Positions 1-11,516 of a DNA stretch of 64,000 bases are shown piece after piece. The translations under genes and the position numbers were made by a program. Numbering within the stretch: the first letter of the stretch is position 1; each line of letters opens with the position of its first letter. The DNA is from Thermomonas sp. (GTDB lineage Bacteria > Pseudomonadota > Gammaproteobacteria > Xanthomonadales > Xanthomonadaceae): assembly GCA_016720345.1 (NCBI GenBank), contig JADKKV010000007.1, positions 1 to 64,000 of the forward strand, in the 5' to 3' direction. A model generated the notes under the pieces. The model did not search any database, was not told the origin of the DNA, and saw only the letters and a program-made list of their open reading frames with translations.

Positions 1-1516
1 CCACCGTGGCGTTGGCCCAACCCGGCCAAGCCGCAATCAGGTAAACGCGCTCGGGCCGGTTTTGCTGGATCCACTCCAGTACCTGCGCATTGCGTTTCCG
101 GCATGAGGGGGACTTGCGGTTGTTCACGCCAGGCAAAGGCGCGCAAGCAGAGCGCAAAGCAAGGACGCCGGCCCGACCCTCGCGCTTCAGGACTTCATCC
201 AGCGCGGGTGCCCAGGCAATCGCCCAGCTGTCGCCCCAGACCAGCGCGACCTTGCTGTTTCCATCCGCACCGATCCGGCACTCCGCCCGCGCCATGGAGA
301 CGGGCTTTCCATCGCATTCCTTGTAGGGAATGACCGGCAGGCGCGCCTGGTCCAGCGCCAGCACGTTCGGCGGAACCCGTTGCGGCACACCATAGGTGGC
401 CGCAAATCCCACCCCGATCGCGACCAGCAGGAACGCGCCCGCGCCGGAGGCCGCGAACACACGCGCGCGCGTCGCCGCTTCGCCCTGCTTGCGCGCGCGC
501 CGGAACGGCTGCTCCACGAAACGATAGCTGGCCACCGCCAACAGCAGGGACAGCCCCAGCAAACCCAACCCCTGCACGGACGACAACGGCGCCATCCCCT
601 GCCGGTAGCTCACCAGCACCAACAGCGGCCAATGCCACAGGTACAGCGAATACGAAATCAGGCCCACGAACACCAGCGGTCGCCATGACAGGAGTCCACC
701 CACCCACGTGCGTCCACCCGCGCCGAGATGCAGCAGCACCGCCGTCGCCAGCACCGGGATGGCGGCCTTCCAGCCGGGGAAATCGACGCCGGAGCGCATG
801 AACGCGATGGCGCCCAACAGCGCCGCCAGCGCAGCAACCGACAGCACCGTGCGCAGGGTCCCGTTGCGGACCTGCGGGGCCGCACCGAGCGCCACCAGCG
901 AGCCCAGCAACAACTCCCATGCCCGGAACGGCGACAGGAAGAACACCGCCTTGGCCAGGATGGGCTGCACCACGACGCACGCCGCGAACGAGAGCAACGC
1001 GCATGCCGCGATGACCCGCAGCAACCATTGCGGCCGGTAGCGGTGGACCAGCATCAGCAACAGCGGCAAGCCCACGTAGAACTGTTCTTCGACGCCCAGC
1101 GACCACGTGTGCAGCAACGCGTTGAAGTCCGACGCATCATCGAAATAACCGCTCTGGCGGAAATACAAGGCGTTGGAGACGAACAGCACCGTGGCGGTGG
1201 CCGCCTGCCCCAGCCGCGCGAGGTCGCTTGGCAGCAGCACGAACAGGCCGGCCAGCATCGTGACCAGCAGCATCACGAACAGTGCCGGGAAAATCCTGCG
1301 CGCACGGCGCTCGTAGAAGCGCGCCAGGGTGAACTCGCCGCGCGCCAGTTCCGACTGGATGATCCCGGTGATCAGGTAGCCGGAGATGACGAAGAACACG
1401 TCCACGCCGACAAACCCGCCCTGCAGGCCGCCGATGCCGAAGTGATAGAGGACGACCGACAGCACCGCGATCGCGCGCAGTCCATCGATGTCGGAACGGT
1501 AGTGCGATGCGGACAT
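1..1516 (-). CDS. OafA/YrhL-type acyltransferase with C-terminal SGNH domain (partial)
   Basis: The frame is open from ATG at 1516 to the left edge without a stop, so the C-terminus is missing. The N-terminus (SHYRSDIDGLRAIAVLSVVL) is the hallmark of the acyltransferase-3 family, multi-pass inner-membrane proteins that O-acetylate or acylate surface sugars. Several hydrophobic helices follow, including a TWSLGVEEQFY motif and a YSLYLWHWPLL motif. After residue ~340 comes a periplasmic SGNH-hydrolase-like domain whose GDSW motif is visible near 225-235. It is the last visible gene of the minus-strand exopolysaccharide locus and probably decorates the polymer. The exact acyl group is unknown. 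Confidence 0.85.
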   Translation of the reverse strand, partial: MSASHYRSDIDGLRAIAVLSVVLYHFGIGGLQGGFVGVDVFFVISGYLITGIIQSELARGEFTLARFYERRARRIFPALFVMLLVTMLAGLFVLLPSDLARLGQAATATVLFVSNALYFRQSGYFDDASDFNALLHTWSLGVEEQFYVGLPLLLMLVHRYRPQWLLRVIAACALLSFAACVVVQPILAKAVFFLSPFRAWELLLGSLVALGAAPQVRNGTLRTVLSVAALAALLGAIAFMRSGVDFPGWKAAIPVLATAVLLHLGAGGRTWVGGLLSWRPLVFVGLISYSLYLWHWPLLVLVSYRQGMAPLSSVQGLGLLGLSLLLAVASYRFVEQPFRRARKQGEAATRARVFAASGAGAFLLVAIGVGFAATYGVPQRVPPNVLALDQARLPVIPYKECDGKPVSMARAECRIGADGNSKVALVWGDSWAIAWAPALDEVLKREGRAGVLALRSACAPLPGVNNRKSPSCRKRNAQVLEWIQQNRPERVYLIAAWPGWANATV

Positions 1517-1574
1517 GCGTTGCCTCAGTGCCGCGACGGCGTTGCATGCCGGAAGGCGAAGCCCGGGCATCGCA

Positions 1575-1979
1575 TCATGCCGACGCCCCGGCGATGCGCA
1601 GGAACTCGGCGTGGTCGCGGATGTAGTCGTCGGCATCGTAGTGATGCGAGGCGAACACCAGCAACGCCGCGTCCGGCGAGTAGTTGAACTGCCCGCCCCA
1701 GGTCATCGGCGGCATGTAGAAGCCCAGGTTGGGCCGGTCCAGCACGAACTCCTCGCGGCGGCGGCCATCGTCGCCGACCACCGAGATCCGCCCACGCACG
1801 CAGACCAGGAACTGGTGGCATTCCCGGTGCGCGTGTTCGCCGCGCATCTCCACCAGCGGCACCTGGTAGACCAGGAAATAGCGCTTCGGGTCGAACGGAA
1901 TGTGGTTGCCGAACTCGCCGACGGTCAGGTTGCCGCGTGCATCGGTCACGTTCGGCAGTTCGATCAATCCGTAGCGCAT
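1575..1979 (-). CDS. FdtA/QdtA-type sugar 3,4-ketoisomerase (cupin)
   Basis: About 134 residues forming a single cupin domain (RmlC-like, WxcM/FdtA family). The HAHREC and HQFLVCVRG stretches match the conserved barrel, and [17 protein letters not shown] matches the family's C-terminal half. The family isomerises the keto group of dTDP-4-keto-6-deoxyhexoses for unusual O-antigen or capsule sugars. An upstream in-frame ATG at 1994 adds five residues; I prefer 1979 because an AAGGG ribosome site lies about 9 bases ahead of it. It sits between the acyltransferase and the nucleotide-sugar dehydrogenase. The dTDP-sugar synthesis genes are not in the window, so the substrate is inferred from family only. 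Confidence 0.85.
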   Translation of the reverse strand: MRYGLIELPNVTDARGNLTVGEFGNHIPFDPKRYFLVYQVPLVEMRGEHAHRECHQFLVCVRGRISVVGDDGRRREEFVLDRPNLGFYMPPMTWGGQFNYSPDAALLVFASHHYDADDYIRDHAEFLRIAGASA

Positions 1980-2029
1980 GTCATCACCCTTCATCGCGAG
2001 GCCGGCTCACACAGCAGGACGCGCACGGT

Positions 2030-3380
<1,351 letters not shown>

Positions 3381-3389
3381 TCAAGTCGA

Positions 3390-4814
3390 TTAGGGCGGCT
3401 GCCGGTGGCCAGGCGTGCGCTGGCGGCCGGGCGAAAGTTTCATGGGCAGAATCCGCCGGCGGGATTTTTCCCGCGACTGCGCGTCCTGCAGGGTCGCCAG
3501 CACCAGCCCGGCCAACGCCGCGGTGGTGGTCATCAGGGTGATCGTGCGCAGCGGATAGTCGGCCCAGGAATGCGCCAGCACCGCGCAGATCGCGACGAAG
3601 CCGCCAGCGGCAAGCGCCGCATGGCCGTTGCGAATCCGCAGCGACGCGATGCGCCAGCCGCACAGGGCCAGCACGGCCAGCGCGAACGCCAGCGCCAGCA
3701 TGCCCGGCCAACCCGCTTCGAGCCACCACTGGGCGTACTCGTTGTGTGCATGGTTGACGTATCGCCGCAAGTGCAGCGCTGGCGGGGCCGACTGCTCGAA
3801 TACCTGGACGAAGCTGCCCACGCCACTGCCCAGCGGCGCCTGCCGTTCGCCGGCAACAACGGTGGCAACGGCCATCGTGTGGCGGAGCTCCTCGGCTTGG
3901 TCCACCGCCACCCAGCCGATGGCGACGCGCACGCCAACGATCGCCATGACGGCAAGCGCCAGGGCGAGCGCGGTGGCACGCCTGCTGCGTCCGATCCTGC
4001 CGGGGCGCAAGACGCCCGTCAGCACCAGCACCAGCGCCAGCGACGCGAAGGCAATTGGCATGCCGGCGCGTGCGGTACTCAGCGGCACCATCAACAGCAG
4101 GCATCCGGCCAGGCCGGCATACCACCAGGGCATGTGCGGACGGGTTTCGCCGCGTTCGACGCGACCGCGCGCCTCCACCGCCAGTCCCACCGCCAGCACC
4201 ATGCCGATGATGCAGGCCGTCGCCTGGTGGTTCGGGTTGACCAGCAGCCCACCGAAGCCGGCATCGAAATCCTGGTAGAGGCGCAACTGGCTGCCCTGCG
4301 GCAGGCCGGTCTGGAAGAACGCGAACGCGACGTTGAAGAGGACCAGGACGACGATGGCCTGCACCAGCCTGCGCCGATGGCCGGCTTCAAGCGCCATTGC
4401 GGCGAAAAACGCGGCCAGCGCCGGCATCAGCGACCACAGCGCGCCTTCGGTGGCGTGCGGCGACAGGGTCCAGCGCATCGGGAACGCATCGACACCCGCC
4501 TGCCGCAGGTCGGCGGCCAACCCACCGCGGCCTGGCGGAAGGTTCCAGCCAGCCGCCGCCATGGGCAGCAATTGCAGGAGCGGCACCGCGGCGATCAACA
4601 ACGCAACCGCGATCCCGGAGCGGCGATAGCGATCATCCGGGAGCTCCGCAAGCAGCACGACCGCGGCAACGGCCAGCAACGGCAGCGCAAGCAGTTGCAA
4701 CCATTCGTCGATGGGAGTGTCGTCCTGGGTGACGCCGCCCCCCAGCCATGCGGCAAGCAGCAGCACCAGCAGGGCCGGCAGCAGGAAACGGCGGAGCGCG
4801 TCGATCTGGGGCAT
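3390..4814 (-). CDS. Wzy-like O-antigen ligase/polymerase membrane protein
   Basis: About 474 residues from the ATG at 4814 (MPQIDALRRFLLPALL), with roughly ten or more hydrophobic helices and a larger periplasmic loop. The loop and following segment carry VNPNHQAT, PLSTARAGM, LGSGVGSF and NHAHNEYAQWWLEAGWPG, the pattern of the Wzy_C/O-antigen ligase family. It would polymerise or ligate polysaccharide repeat units at the inner membrane. The frame is continuous upstream into the small secreted protein with no stop between, which I attribute to the frame errors around 4.9-5.4 kb rather than a real fusion. It ends just before the nucleotide-sugar dehydrogenase on the same strand. Confidence 0.8.
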   Translation of the reverse strand: MPQIDALRRFLLPALLVLLLAAWLGGGVTQDDTPIDEWLQLLALPLLAVAAVVLLAELPDDRYRRSGIAVALLIAAVPLLQLLPMAAAGWNLPPGRGGLAADLRQAGVDAFPMRWTLSPHATEGALWSLMPALAAFFAAMALEAGHRRRLVQAIVVLVLFNVAFAFFQTGLPQGSQLRLYQDFDAGFGGLLVNPNHQATACIIGMVLAVGLAVEARGRVERGETRPHMPWWYAGLAGCLLLMVPLSTARAGMPIAFASLALVLVLTGVLRPGRIGRSRRATALALALAVMAIVGVRVAIGWVAVDQAEELRHTMAVATVVAGERQAPLGSGVGSFVQVFEQSAPPALHLRRYVNHAHNEYAQWWLEAGWPGMLALAFALAVLALCGWRIASLRIRNGHAALAAGGFVAICAVLAHSWADYPLRTITLMTTTAALAGLVLATLQDAQSREKSRRRILPMKLSPGRQRTPGHRQPP

Positions 4815-4917
4815 GGCGGGTGTCCCAGCGGGGTGTGCCGGCGGCGGTGCTGGCGGCGCGGGTACCGGATCGCTCGACCTGCCCTCGGCAATGCAACAGG
4901 CCGTGTTCAGCGCCCGA

Positions 4918-5377
4918 TCACGCCGTTGCGGCCTGCGGTTGCTGATTGAACGCTCGTCGTCCGTTCCGTTCTCGTTGATGAGTACAGCACCGACCACGCC
5001 AGCGCCGATGATCAAGCCCATCTTGGTGCCGCTGATGGCGCCACCGTTCGCCCAGGCAGCGCCCGGCGTGCAGACGGCGTCGATGATGTAGGTGTTCGGA
5101 TCGGTGTAGTCCTTCACGCACTTGCTGACGACCTTGCCGTTGTCGTCCAGCTCGTAATAGACGACCTTCGCCTTGGTCGCATCGCCGAGCAACATGTACT
5201 CGCCGATGACCAGCTGCTTGCCGGCGGCGCGGTCTGGTAGTCACCGCCGGTGCTGGTCATCACGTTGCCGGTCTTGTCCTCCAGCACGATCTTGTCCCAA
5301 TCCGTCTTTCGTGCTGGGCGAAGGGAGGCGCAGGAAACGCGGCAGCGATCGCGGCAAGTCAGGGCAAGCGTTTTCAT
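4918..5377 (-). pseudogene. small secreted protein of the exopolysaccharide locus, frameshifted
   Basis: I do not recognise the family. The start MKTLAL at 5377 is followed, in a shifted frame, by AIAAAFPAPPFAQ, which together make a normal signal peptide. The frame then returns to KTDWDKIVLEDKTGNVM, shifts again near 5230-5240, and continues as LVIGEYMLLGDATKAKVVYY and VVSKCVKDYTDPNTYI. It ends with a glycine-rich hydrophobic segment (MGLIIGAGVVGAVLI). The nearest plausible stop is at 4918, in another frame. At least three indels are needed. It may be a periplasmic or envelope-anchored accessory factor for polymer export; that is inference from location only. Confidence 0.5.
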
Positions 5378-5418
5378 GGATCATCCTTGGTCGTGCAGGA
5401 CTGGCGCAGGGGGGAAGG

Positions 5419-6701
5419 TTAACACCCCTGCGATGAATTGCAAGCACCCCGCGGGTGCCTGCAGGCAGTTGTGCTGGCCTTTGTCGGACCAGCCTCACAT
5501 CGTCCAGCCAGGCTTCTCCCACCACGCGTTGCGCGGCCCCGGACGGCACTGGATTCACCAGCCGCAGCCACTGGCCTGGACAGCCCGCAGAGGGGATCGT
5601 GATGTCGGCTTCGAATGTACGCCAGGCGAAGCTGCCATCGATCGCGTCGGTACGGCCCGCCACCCCCGCCGGACCTTGGCATTGGACGGTCCACTGCAGG
5701 CCAAGCTCGCTGCGCAAGGCCCGGGCGCGCATCCGCACGGACAGCCGGTAGGAGCCCGGCGAGAGTAGTAGCGCCTGTTCCAGCCCGGCATTCGGCACGC
5801 GGCGATCCAGGAAATGCAGGTACGCCACCTGCCCGCCTGCCTCGGACTCGGGTTCGAATTGCAGGATCACGCCCGGAATGCGCCGCAGCCGCCAGTCGAA
5901 GCCGACACCGGACGGCGGTTGCGCGAAATTCCCGTTGTAGACAAGCGGCAGCCGGCCATCCGGCTTGGGCAGCGGCCCTGCCCAGCGCGCATAGGCCTCC
6001 CCCACCGCCCCTGGGTCATCAGGTTGTCCAACCACTGCGCGTACTCCTCCGGCTTCAGGCCGCCCTGGTCTTGCAGGGCGCGCATCACCCGCCCAACGGC
6101 ACGGGATTTCCCGCCCCGGGATCCCGCAGCGACGCCAGCAGGTCCGCGGCGCCACGGCGGGCGCCTGCCGCAACCTGGCCGCGAGCGCATTCGCAAACCC
6201 CGGTTCGCGGGCCATCTGCACCAGCACGGGGAGTACCTTGGCCGCACGCTGCGGCACCAGCCGCAGGGTCCGGTCGATCTGCACCAGCGCTTGCGGATAG
6301 TCGCCCTGCTGCAGGTAGTGCTGCGCCAGCCAGGCACGAGTCAGCAGGTCGCGCGGCGCGCGCTTTCGGCGATCCGGTACAGCCGCAGGGCATCGTCCTG
6401 GCGACGTTCGCCGGCGGCGGCGGCGGCTTAGCAGCCGGAACGCGACGCCCTGCAAGGGCTCGTGCGCCAGCAACCGGCGCGCGCTGGCCGGCGACCCGGC
6501 GAACCTGCCCCCGGCCAGTTGCCGCGCCGCCAGCGCCAGCAGCGCCTGCGGGTGGTCGGGCCGCCAACCGAGGGCACGCTCCGGATCCGCCTGTGCGTAG
6601 CGCTCCGCCTGCATCTGGCCAACGATGCGCCAGCCGGCGACCACCGCGAAGGCGAAGACGAAGACGACGAGGATAGCCAGATAGAGACGCGCTGGTTTCA
6701 T
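5419..6701 (-). pseudogene. membrane-anchored TPR protein of the exopolysaccharide locus, frameshifted
   Basis: Begins MKPARLYLAILVVFVFAF at 6701, a single N-terminal membrane anchor. TPR-like helices follow (ADPERALGWRPDHPQALLAL, TRAWLAQHYLQQGDYPQALV, EYAQWLDNLMTQGRWGEAYA). A beta-rich C-terminal domain comes next, with YNGNFAQPPSGVGFDWRL, SPGSYRLSVRMRARAL and VGEAWLDDVRLV, which looks carbohydrate-binding-like. The frame breaks near 6430-6350 and 6150-6000 but recovers each time. Its ATG overlaps the stop of the upstream J-domain gene (ATGA), so the two are translationally coupled. The exact stop is uncertain because of the indels. It is likely a periplasm-facing assembly protein; no enzyme motif is seen. 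Confidence 0.6.
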
Positions 6702-8148
6702 TGCACGCGCTCGATGCTGAGGCCGACCACCAGCCAACGGTCACCACGCCAGGCAAGGTCGGCCGTCAGGCGGCCCTGCCGGTAGCCCCCTTGCGCGGCA
6801 CGACATACGGGCGATGTCATCCACGGCGTCGTCCTCGCCGATCCGCCATTGGTGCCTGCACGCGGGCACGCGCCCGCCACCAGCGCATGTGCTGCCGCAA
6901 CTGTTCCGCGCTGGACTGGATGCCGGGGCTGTTCCAGATCGGCGGGGACGGCCTGCGGGCGGCCATGAAACGCAGCAACTGGTCGCCGGCGCGTCCACGC
7001 TTGCTGGATGCGTGCCAGCGACGGCGGCGTGGCGTTCGGCGGGCCCGGCGCGTCGTCTGGCTTGACCGCCGGACTGGCCATGCCGCGCGGCCCGCGGCGC
7101 CGCCTCCCGCTGGCGGCGTGCCCAAACTGGGCAACGCGAGGCGTCGGTGCCGTTGCGGCAGGCGGGTACGGCGCGACCGGCACCGGCGCATTCGCCGCAG
7201 GTGCAGCCACGGCAGACCGCGCGCAGGCGCGGGAGGCGCCGTTCGCCACCGGCCTGGGGGCGGGAGCCCCGGACGGAGGGGCACCACGGGCGCCTGGCTG
7301 GACGCCGCGAGTTCACGATGGCCTGCGGGGGCGGCGCGATCTCGCGGGCGCTCGGCGGCTGACGCGGCACGCCGTCCGATCCGCAACGTCTTGCGGCGGC
7401 GCGAACGGTGGCTGCCGGCCTGCGCGTGGCGTCAGCCGGCGCCCTGCCCCTGCGCGGCAACCGGCCGCGATATCGCGATGATGCCCGGTGCGCGCTCGCC
7501 GACGCCGTCCGGCTTCCAGCAGGGGGGCGTCCATCGTCGGTGGTGCACGATCGGCATCGATCGCGATCAGCCCGACCAGCACCAGGCAGGTGGCACCCAG
7601 CGCCAGCACCGGCAAGCGATGGCGCCAGCGCGGCGGCGCCTCCGACCGGGATCCAGTGCGCACGCGGGCGATCCACACGGCCTCGGCATCGATCTCGACC
7701 AACGGCTGCGCCTGCGGTCCTCGTCGTAGGCGCGTCGACGGGCCTGGTTGCGCAGCCGGTTCCAGGCCACGTTCACGCGCGACGCGAAGATCGCATCGTC
7801 CTCGTTGTCCAGGCGGTCCGGATGCAGCCAGTGCTGCAGCAGCCGATGGTGCGCCTTGATCGACGCGTCGCTGGCATCCGCGTCGACGCCGAGGACGCGA
7901 TAGGCATCCGCCTGCGCGAAGAACAGCACCTCGCGCACGTAGAACTGCGCGGCTTCGCGCACGACCTCCGGCCGGCTCGCCGCAGGCGCACGGCTTCGGC
8001 GAGGTCATCGGCGCCTGGCACCGGCGGCGATGCCGAGCAGGCGATCCATGCCCGACGGCAGCGGCTTTTGCCGCAGCGCGTGGCGCTTCCCCGGCGCGTG
8101 CAGCAGCGCCAGGGCCCATTCCAGCGCGCTCCCCTTCGCGCCGTCCAT
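6698..8148 (-). pseudogene. J-domain membrane protein of the exopolysaccharide locus, frameshifted
   Basis: The N-terminus (MDGAKGSALEWALALLH) starts at 8148, five bases after the kinase stop. A J-domain lies near 7960-7700: ADAYRVLGVDADASDASIKA, then LHPDRLDNEDD with the HPD signature, then VNVAWNRLRNQARRRAYDE. A membrane segment follows near 7620-7560 (LPVLALGATCLVLVGLIAID), then a Pro/Ala-rich linker. The C-terminal alpha+beta domain ends LAWRGDRWLVVGLSIERVQ at 6698 and may be NTF2/SnoaL-like. At least five frame changes are needed to read it. J-domains recruit Hsp70; here it may service assembly of the adjacent kinase/export complex, which is inference. Confidence 0.6.
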
Positions 8149-8152
8149 GCGG

Positions 8153-10438
8153 TCAGCCCTTGGTCAACTTTGGCTTGCCGCCGTAGGCGTAATAGGCATC
8201 GTGCTGGTAGTGGTAGCCGTATCCGTAGCTGTAACCGGCGGTACGGACGTCGTACTTCGCCAGCAGCCGCCCACGATGCGCGCGCGCGCCGCCAGCAGGC
8301 GCTTCAGCGCGGCCCGGGCGGCGTTGATCTTGGTCGTGGCGCTGCTGATCACGACCAGGGTGCCTTCCATCGCGTTGGCCAGGATCGGGGCGTCGGCCAG
8401 GCCCAGCACCGGCGGGCCGTCGATGATGATCTGGTCGTAGCGCTCGCCTGCCACCGTCAGCAGCGACACCAGCTTGCTGCTTGACAGCAGTTCCGCCGGG
8501 TTGGGCGGCAAGGGGCCCGCCAGGATGACCTTCAGGCACGGGTCTCGCACTGTCGTGCGTCGCTTCGGCGAGGGTGCAACCACCCGCCAGCAGGTTGCTC
8601 AGGCCGATGCCGTGCCCCTGCAGTCCGAGTGTGCGATGCAGCGATGGGTTGCGCAGGTCGGCCTCGATCAGCAGCACGCGCTTGCCCAACTGGGCGAAAT
8701 TGCGGGCCAGCGCCAACGCCGTGGTCGACTTGCCTTCGCCGGGGCCACTGCTCGTGACCAGCAAGGTCTTCGGCACGCCATGGTCGGTCGAGAACTGCAG
8801 GGCGGTGCGGACCGAGCGATAGGCCTCGGCGAAGGTGGAGCGCGGGTCGCGGATGGCCACCGCAACGCTCTCCTTCTGGCCGAGCTTGGGGATCACCCCG
8901 AGCACCGCCAGCTTCAGCTTCTGCTCGACGTCCAGCGGGGTCTTCAGGGTGTCGTCCAGGAACTCTTGCAGCAAGGCAACGAGGACGCCGAGCAGCAATC
9001 CGAGCAGGATGCCGAGGAAAATGTTGGTGAGCGGGTCCGGCTTGATCCGCCACGCGGTCTGCGCACGGTCGATGATGGATATGTTGTTGGCGCGCACGCC
9101 ACCCGCCACACCCACTTCCTTGAAGCGCTGCAGCAGGCTGTCGTAGATCTGACGGTTGGTGTCGGTTTCGCGCTTGAGGATGTTGTACTGGATGCTGCGG
9201 CCGTCGACGTCCAACGCCTGGCTGCGCAAGCTGGAGATCTGCCCGATCAGCATTCGCTCCTGGGTGGCGGCGGCGTTGTATTCGGCGCGCACCGAGGCGC
9301 GCACGCTGCCGTTCTCCGCGGCGATCTGGCGATCCAGCTCGTCGATCTGGCCCTTCAGCTGCTGCATGTCCGGATAGTCCGGCTTGAAGGTCTGCAGCTT
9401 CAGCTGGTACTGGCCCTGCAGTTGCGCACGCTGTTGCTGCAACGGGCGGATGTTGGAATTGCCGATCATGTCCGCCGGCATGGCGCCGGACGACGCCTGC
9501 CGCCAGCGCGCCTGCGCGCGGATGCGCTGGTCCTGCGCGTTGGCCAGCGCGGCGTTCAGCTGGGTCAGGTTCTGGGTGGCGAGGGATTGGCCGTTTTCGC
9601 CGGTGCTGACCAGGCCTTCCTGCTGGGCGAACGAGACCAGCTTGCGCTCCGACTCTTCCAGCTTGGCCTTGGTCAGCTTGAGCTGGTCCTCCAGGTAGGT
9701 CTTGGCGTACGACGTGGCGCCGAACTTGCGTTCCAGGCCCGAGGCGATGAAGCCCTCGGCGACGGCGTTCGCCACCCGCACCGAGAAACCGGGCACCGTG
9801 CTGTCGTAGTTGATCTTCACCAGCCGCGAATCGCGCACCGGCTCCACGCTGAGGCCACCGCGCACGACCACGGTGGCCGGCACGGAGCTGTTCCTGGCAT
9901 CCGCGGGCGGCGCGCGCGCCTTCCCGCCTTCGACTTCGGGCGCAGCAGGGCCAGCATCCGACCGAACCAGCCCGGATGGTTCAGGCGATCAGGGTCGCCT
10001 GGTCGAGGTTCAACTCATTGGCGACCCGCTCCGCCAGCGACCGGCTCTGGATCAGCTTGTACTGGGTCTGCAGGAACTCCGGGATCCCAACCGTCGAAAT
10101 CGCTCAGGCTGCACCACCCACCTGCACCACCTGGTGCCCTACTTCTCCAGCTGCAGGACGCTGGTCGCGGATAGATCGGCGTGGTCATCAGCGTCTTCAG
10201 CAACGCAAGCGCCACCACCCCGGCCAGGATGCCCAGCACCAGCCAGCGCCGCTTGACCAAGATCCGCCAGTAGGCCAGCAGGTCGATTTCGTCGTCATCC
10301 CGGCGCTCTTCCTGCAGGTCCAGCGCCAGCGCGTTGGCGCCACGGAACGAGCCGAGTGCCTGCGAGGCAGCCGGATCGTGTCGCGCCGGCAGGCGGCTGC
10401 CGTTGTCCGCCGGATCAGCGGGCAGGTTCTTCGGTCAT
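8153..10438 (-). pseudogene. Wzc/GumC-type chain-length determinant with BY-kinase domain, frameshifted
   Basis: Polysaccharide co-polymerase plus bacterial tyrosine autokinase. The first membrane helix (RRWLVLGILAGVVALALL) lies near 10245. Then come a long coiled-coil periplasmic region, a second helix near 9000 (IFLGILLGLLLGVLVALL), Walker A at ~8750 (SSGPGEGKSTTALALA) and Walker A' (LLIEADLRNP). The DGPPVLGLADAPI segment lies in another frame. The Tyr-rich tail (YDVRTAGYSYGYGYHYQ) is the autophosphorylation cluster. Frame breaks are visible just after the start (10420), at 10180-9900, at ~8550 and at ~8268; the last two compensate each other. The start ATG is at 10438. It acts with the Wza protein just upstream. 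Confidence 0.75.
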
Positions 10439-10461
10439 CAGGCGGCTTCGTCCTTGATGGT

Positions 10462-11166
10462 TCAGAGGAAGCTGAAAACGCCGAGCACCGGGACCGACTC
10501 GATGAAGCGCCGTAGCGCGGTCTTGCTGGCCGATTGCTCGACCACGATGATGTCGTCGCCGTAGATCAGGGGATCGTCGACGACGCCCTTGCGCACCTGG
10601 CGCAGGTCGAACACCGCGGCCTGGCGCTTGCCGCCGACCTGGCGCATCAGCACGACGCCGCCGAGGTCGGCGAGCTTGTCGTCCACGCCCTCGGCCAGCG
10701 CGATCGCCTGCAACAGGGTGGTCTTGCCGGTGATCGGGTAGATGCCAGGCTTGTTGATCGCACCTTCCAGGGTGATCCGCTGGCTCGTGTACTCCTTGAC
10801 GAACACGCTGACCTGGGGCTTCTGCAGGAAGCCGTCCGCGTACTTGCGGGCGAGCTCGGCCTCCAGTTCCGGAATGGTCTTGCCGCCGGCCATGACCCCG
10901 CCGATCAACGGCAACGAGATCTGCCCGTTGGAGTTGACCCGCACTTCCTTTTCCAGGTCCTTGACCCCGAACACGCTGATCTCCAGCAGGTCCTGGGCGC
11001 CGACCCGATAGTCGCTGCCGCCCTGGTAGGCACCCGAGGCGGAGGTGGTATCGGGTGCCGGCAACGATGTTGCCACCGCATCCGTGCGGCCGCCGCCAGA
11101 GCTGGCGCAGCTCGCCAGCAGGCCTACCAACAGCGGGATCAGGAGGAAACGGAGCCAGCCACGCAT
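10462..11166 (-). CDS. Wza-type polysaccharide export outer-membrane lipoprotein
   Basis: 234 residues. The signal peptide MRGWLRFLLIPLLVGLLASC carries a lipobox (LLASC), so Cys20 is probably lipidated. Next is the Poly_export domain (YRVGAQDLLEISVFGVKDLE, VRVNSNGQISLPLIG) and then an SLBB-like domain (SQRITLEGAINKPGIYPI). The protein forms the outer-membrane channel for exopolysaccharide. It is the first gene of the minus-strand operon, 24 bases ahead of the Wzc-type gene. A GAGGTG ribosome site precedes the ATG at 11166. Unlike the five damaged genes in the locus, it reads cleanly. Confidence 0.9.
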   Translation of the reverse strand: MRGWLRFLLIPLLVGLLASCASSGGGRTDAVATSLPAPDTTSASGAYQGGSDYRVGAQDLLEISVFGVKDLEKEVRVNSNGQISLPLIGGVMAGGKTIPELEAELARKYADGFLQKPQVSVFVKEYTSQRITLEGAINKPGIYPITGKTTLLQAIALAEGVDDKLADLGGVVLMRQVGGKRQAAVFDLRQVRKGVVDDPLIYGDDIIVVEQSASKTALRRFIESVPVLGVFSFL

Positions 11167-11310
11167 GCGCGCACCTCGACAAGGGGAACGGCATTATGCG
11201 GCGCCGCATGCCGCGTGCAAGCTGAATGACCGTGACCAAGGGCAAATCAATGGTGTGCGGCAGCGCGCCCCCACGTCCCGCGCCGTGGGTGCCGCCCCGC
11301 GCGGCAACCG

Positions 11311-11338
11311 TTGCCGATCCATGGTGTTCCTGTACAAT
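11311..11338 (+). promoter_or_regulatory. sigma-70 promoter of tRNA-Val
   Basis: TTGCCG at 11311-11316 and TACAAT at 11333-11338 with 16 bp between them. The expected start is a few bases before the tRNA at 11351. Confidence 0.7.
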
Positions 11339-11350
11339 GCGCGGCCCGAC

Positions 11351-11425
11351 GGGCGGTTAGCTCAGCGGTAGAGCATCGCCTTCACACGGCGAGGGTCGCA
11401 GGTTCGAACCCTGCACCGCCCACCA
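11351..11425 (+). tRNA. tRNA-Val (CAC)
   Basis: Complete cloverleaf of 75 bases with an encoded CCA. The acceptor arms GGGCGGT and ACCGCCC pair fully. The anticodon loop TTCACAC gives anticodon CAC, reading GTG. The T-arm has GGTTCGAACC. Confidence 0.95.
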
Positions 11426-11437
11426 GACGTCACGACG

Positions 11438-11461
11438 AAGCCGGCCTTGCGCCGGCTTTTT
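11438..11461 (+). terminator. rho-independent terminator after tRNA-Val
   Basis: Perfect 8-bp stem AAGCCGGC / GCCGGCTT with a 5-base loop, followed by TTT. Confidence 0.85.
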
Positions 11462-11516
11462 CGTGGGTGGGCTTCGCGGGACTCCGCCTAAAAGGGGCTA
11501 AAAGGGGCGGCTGGCT

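Noticed and set aside
728-1687. Long plus-strand open frames opposite the acyltransferase and other minus-strand genes
   Set aside because: They are antisense shadows rich in Arg, Gln and His that arise in very GC-rich DNA, and the opposite strand carries conserved proteins.
3390-5195. Apparent fusion of the small secreted protein with the Wzy-like protein
   Set aside because: The join passes through a Pro/Ala-rich stretch typical of non-coding frame, and a plausible stop exists in the neighbouring frame at 4918. I kept them separate.
5241-6737. A 498-residue continuous frame covering the TPR gene and part of the next gene
   Set aside because: Its internal stretches change from conserved to Arg-rich shadow sequence and back, and it runs into the start of the secreted-protein gene, so it is a product of compensating indels, not a real fusion.
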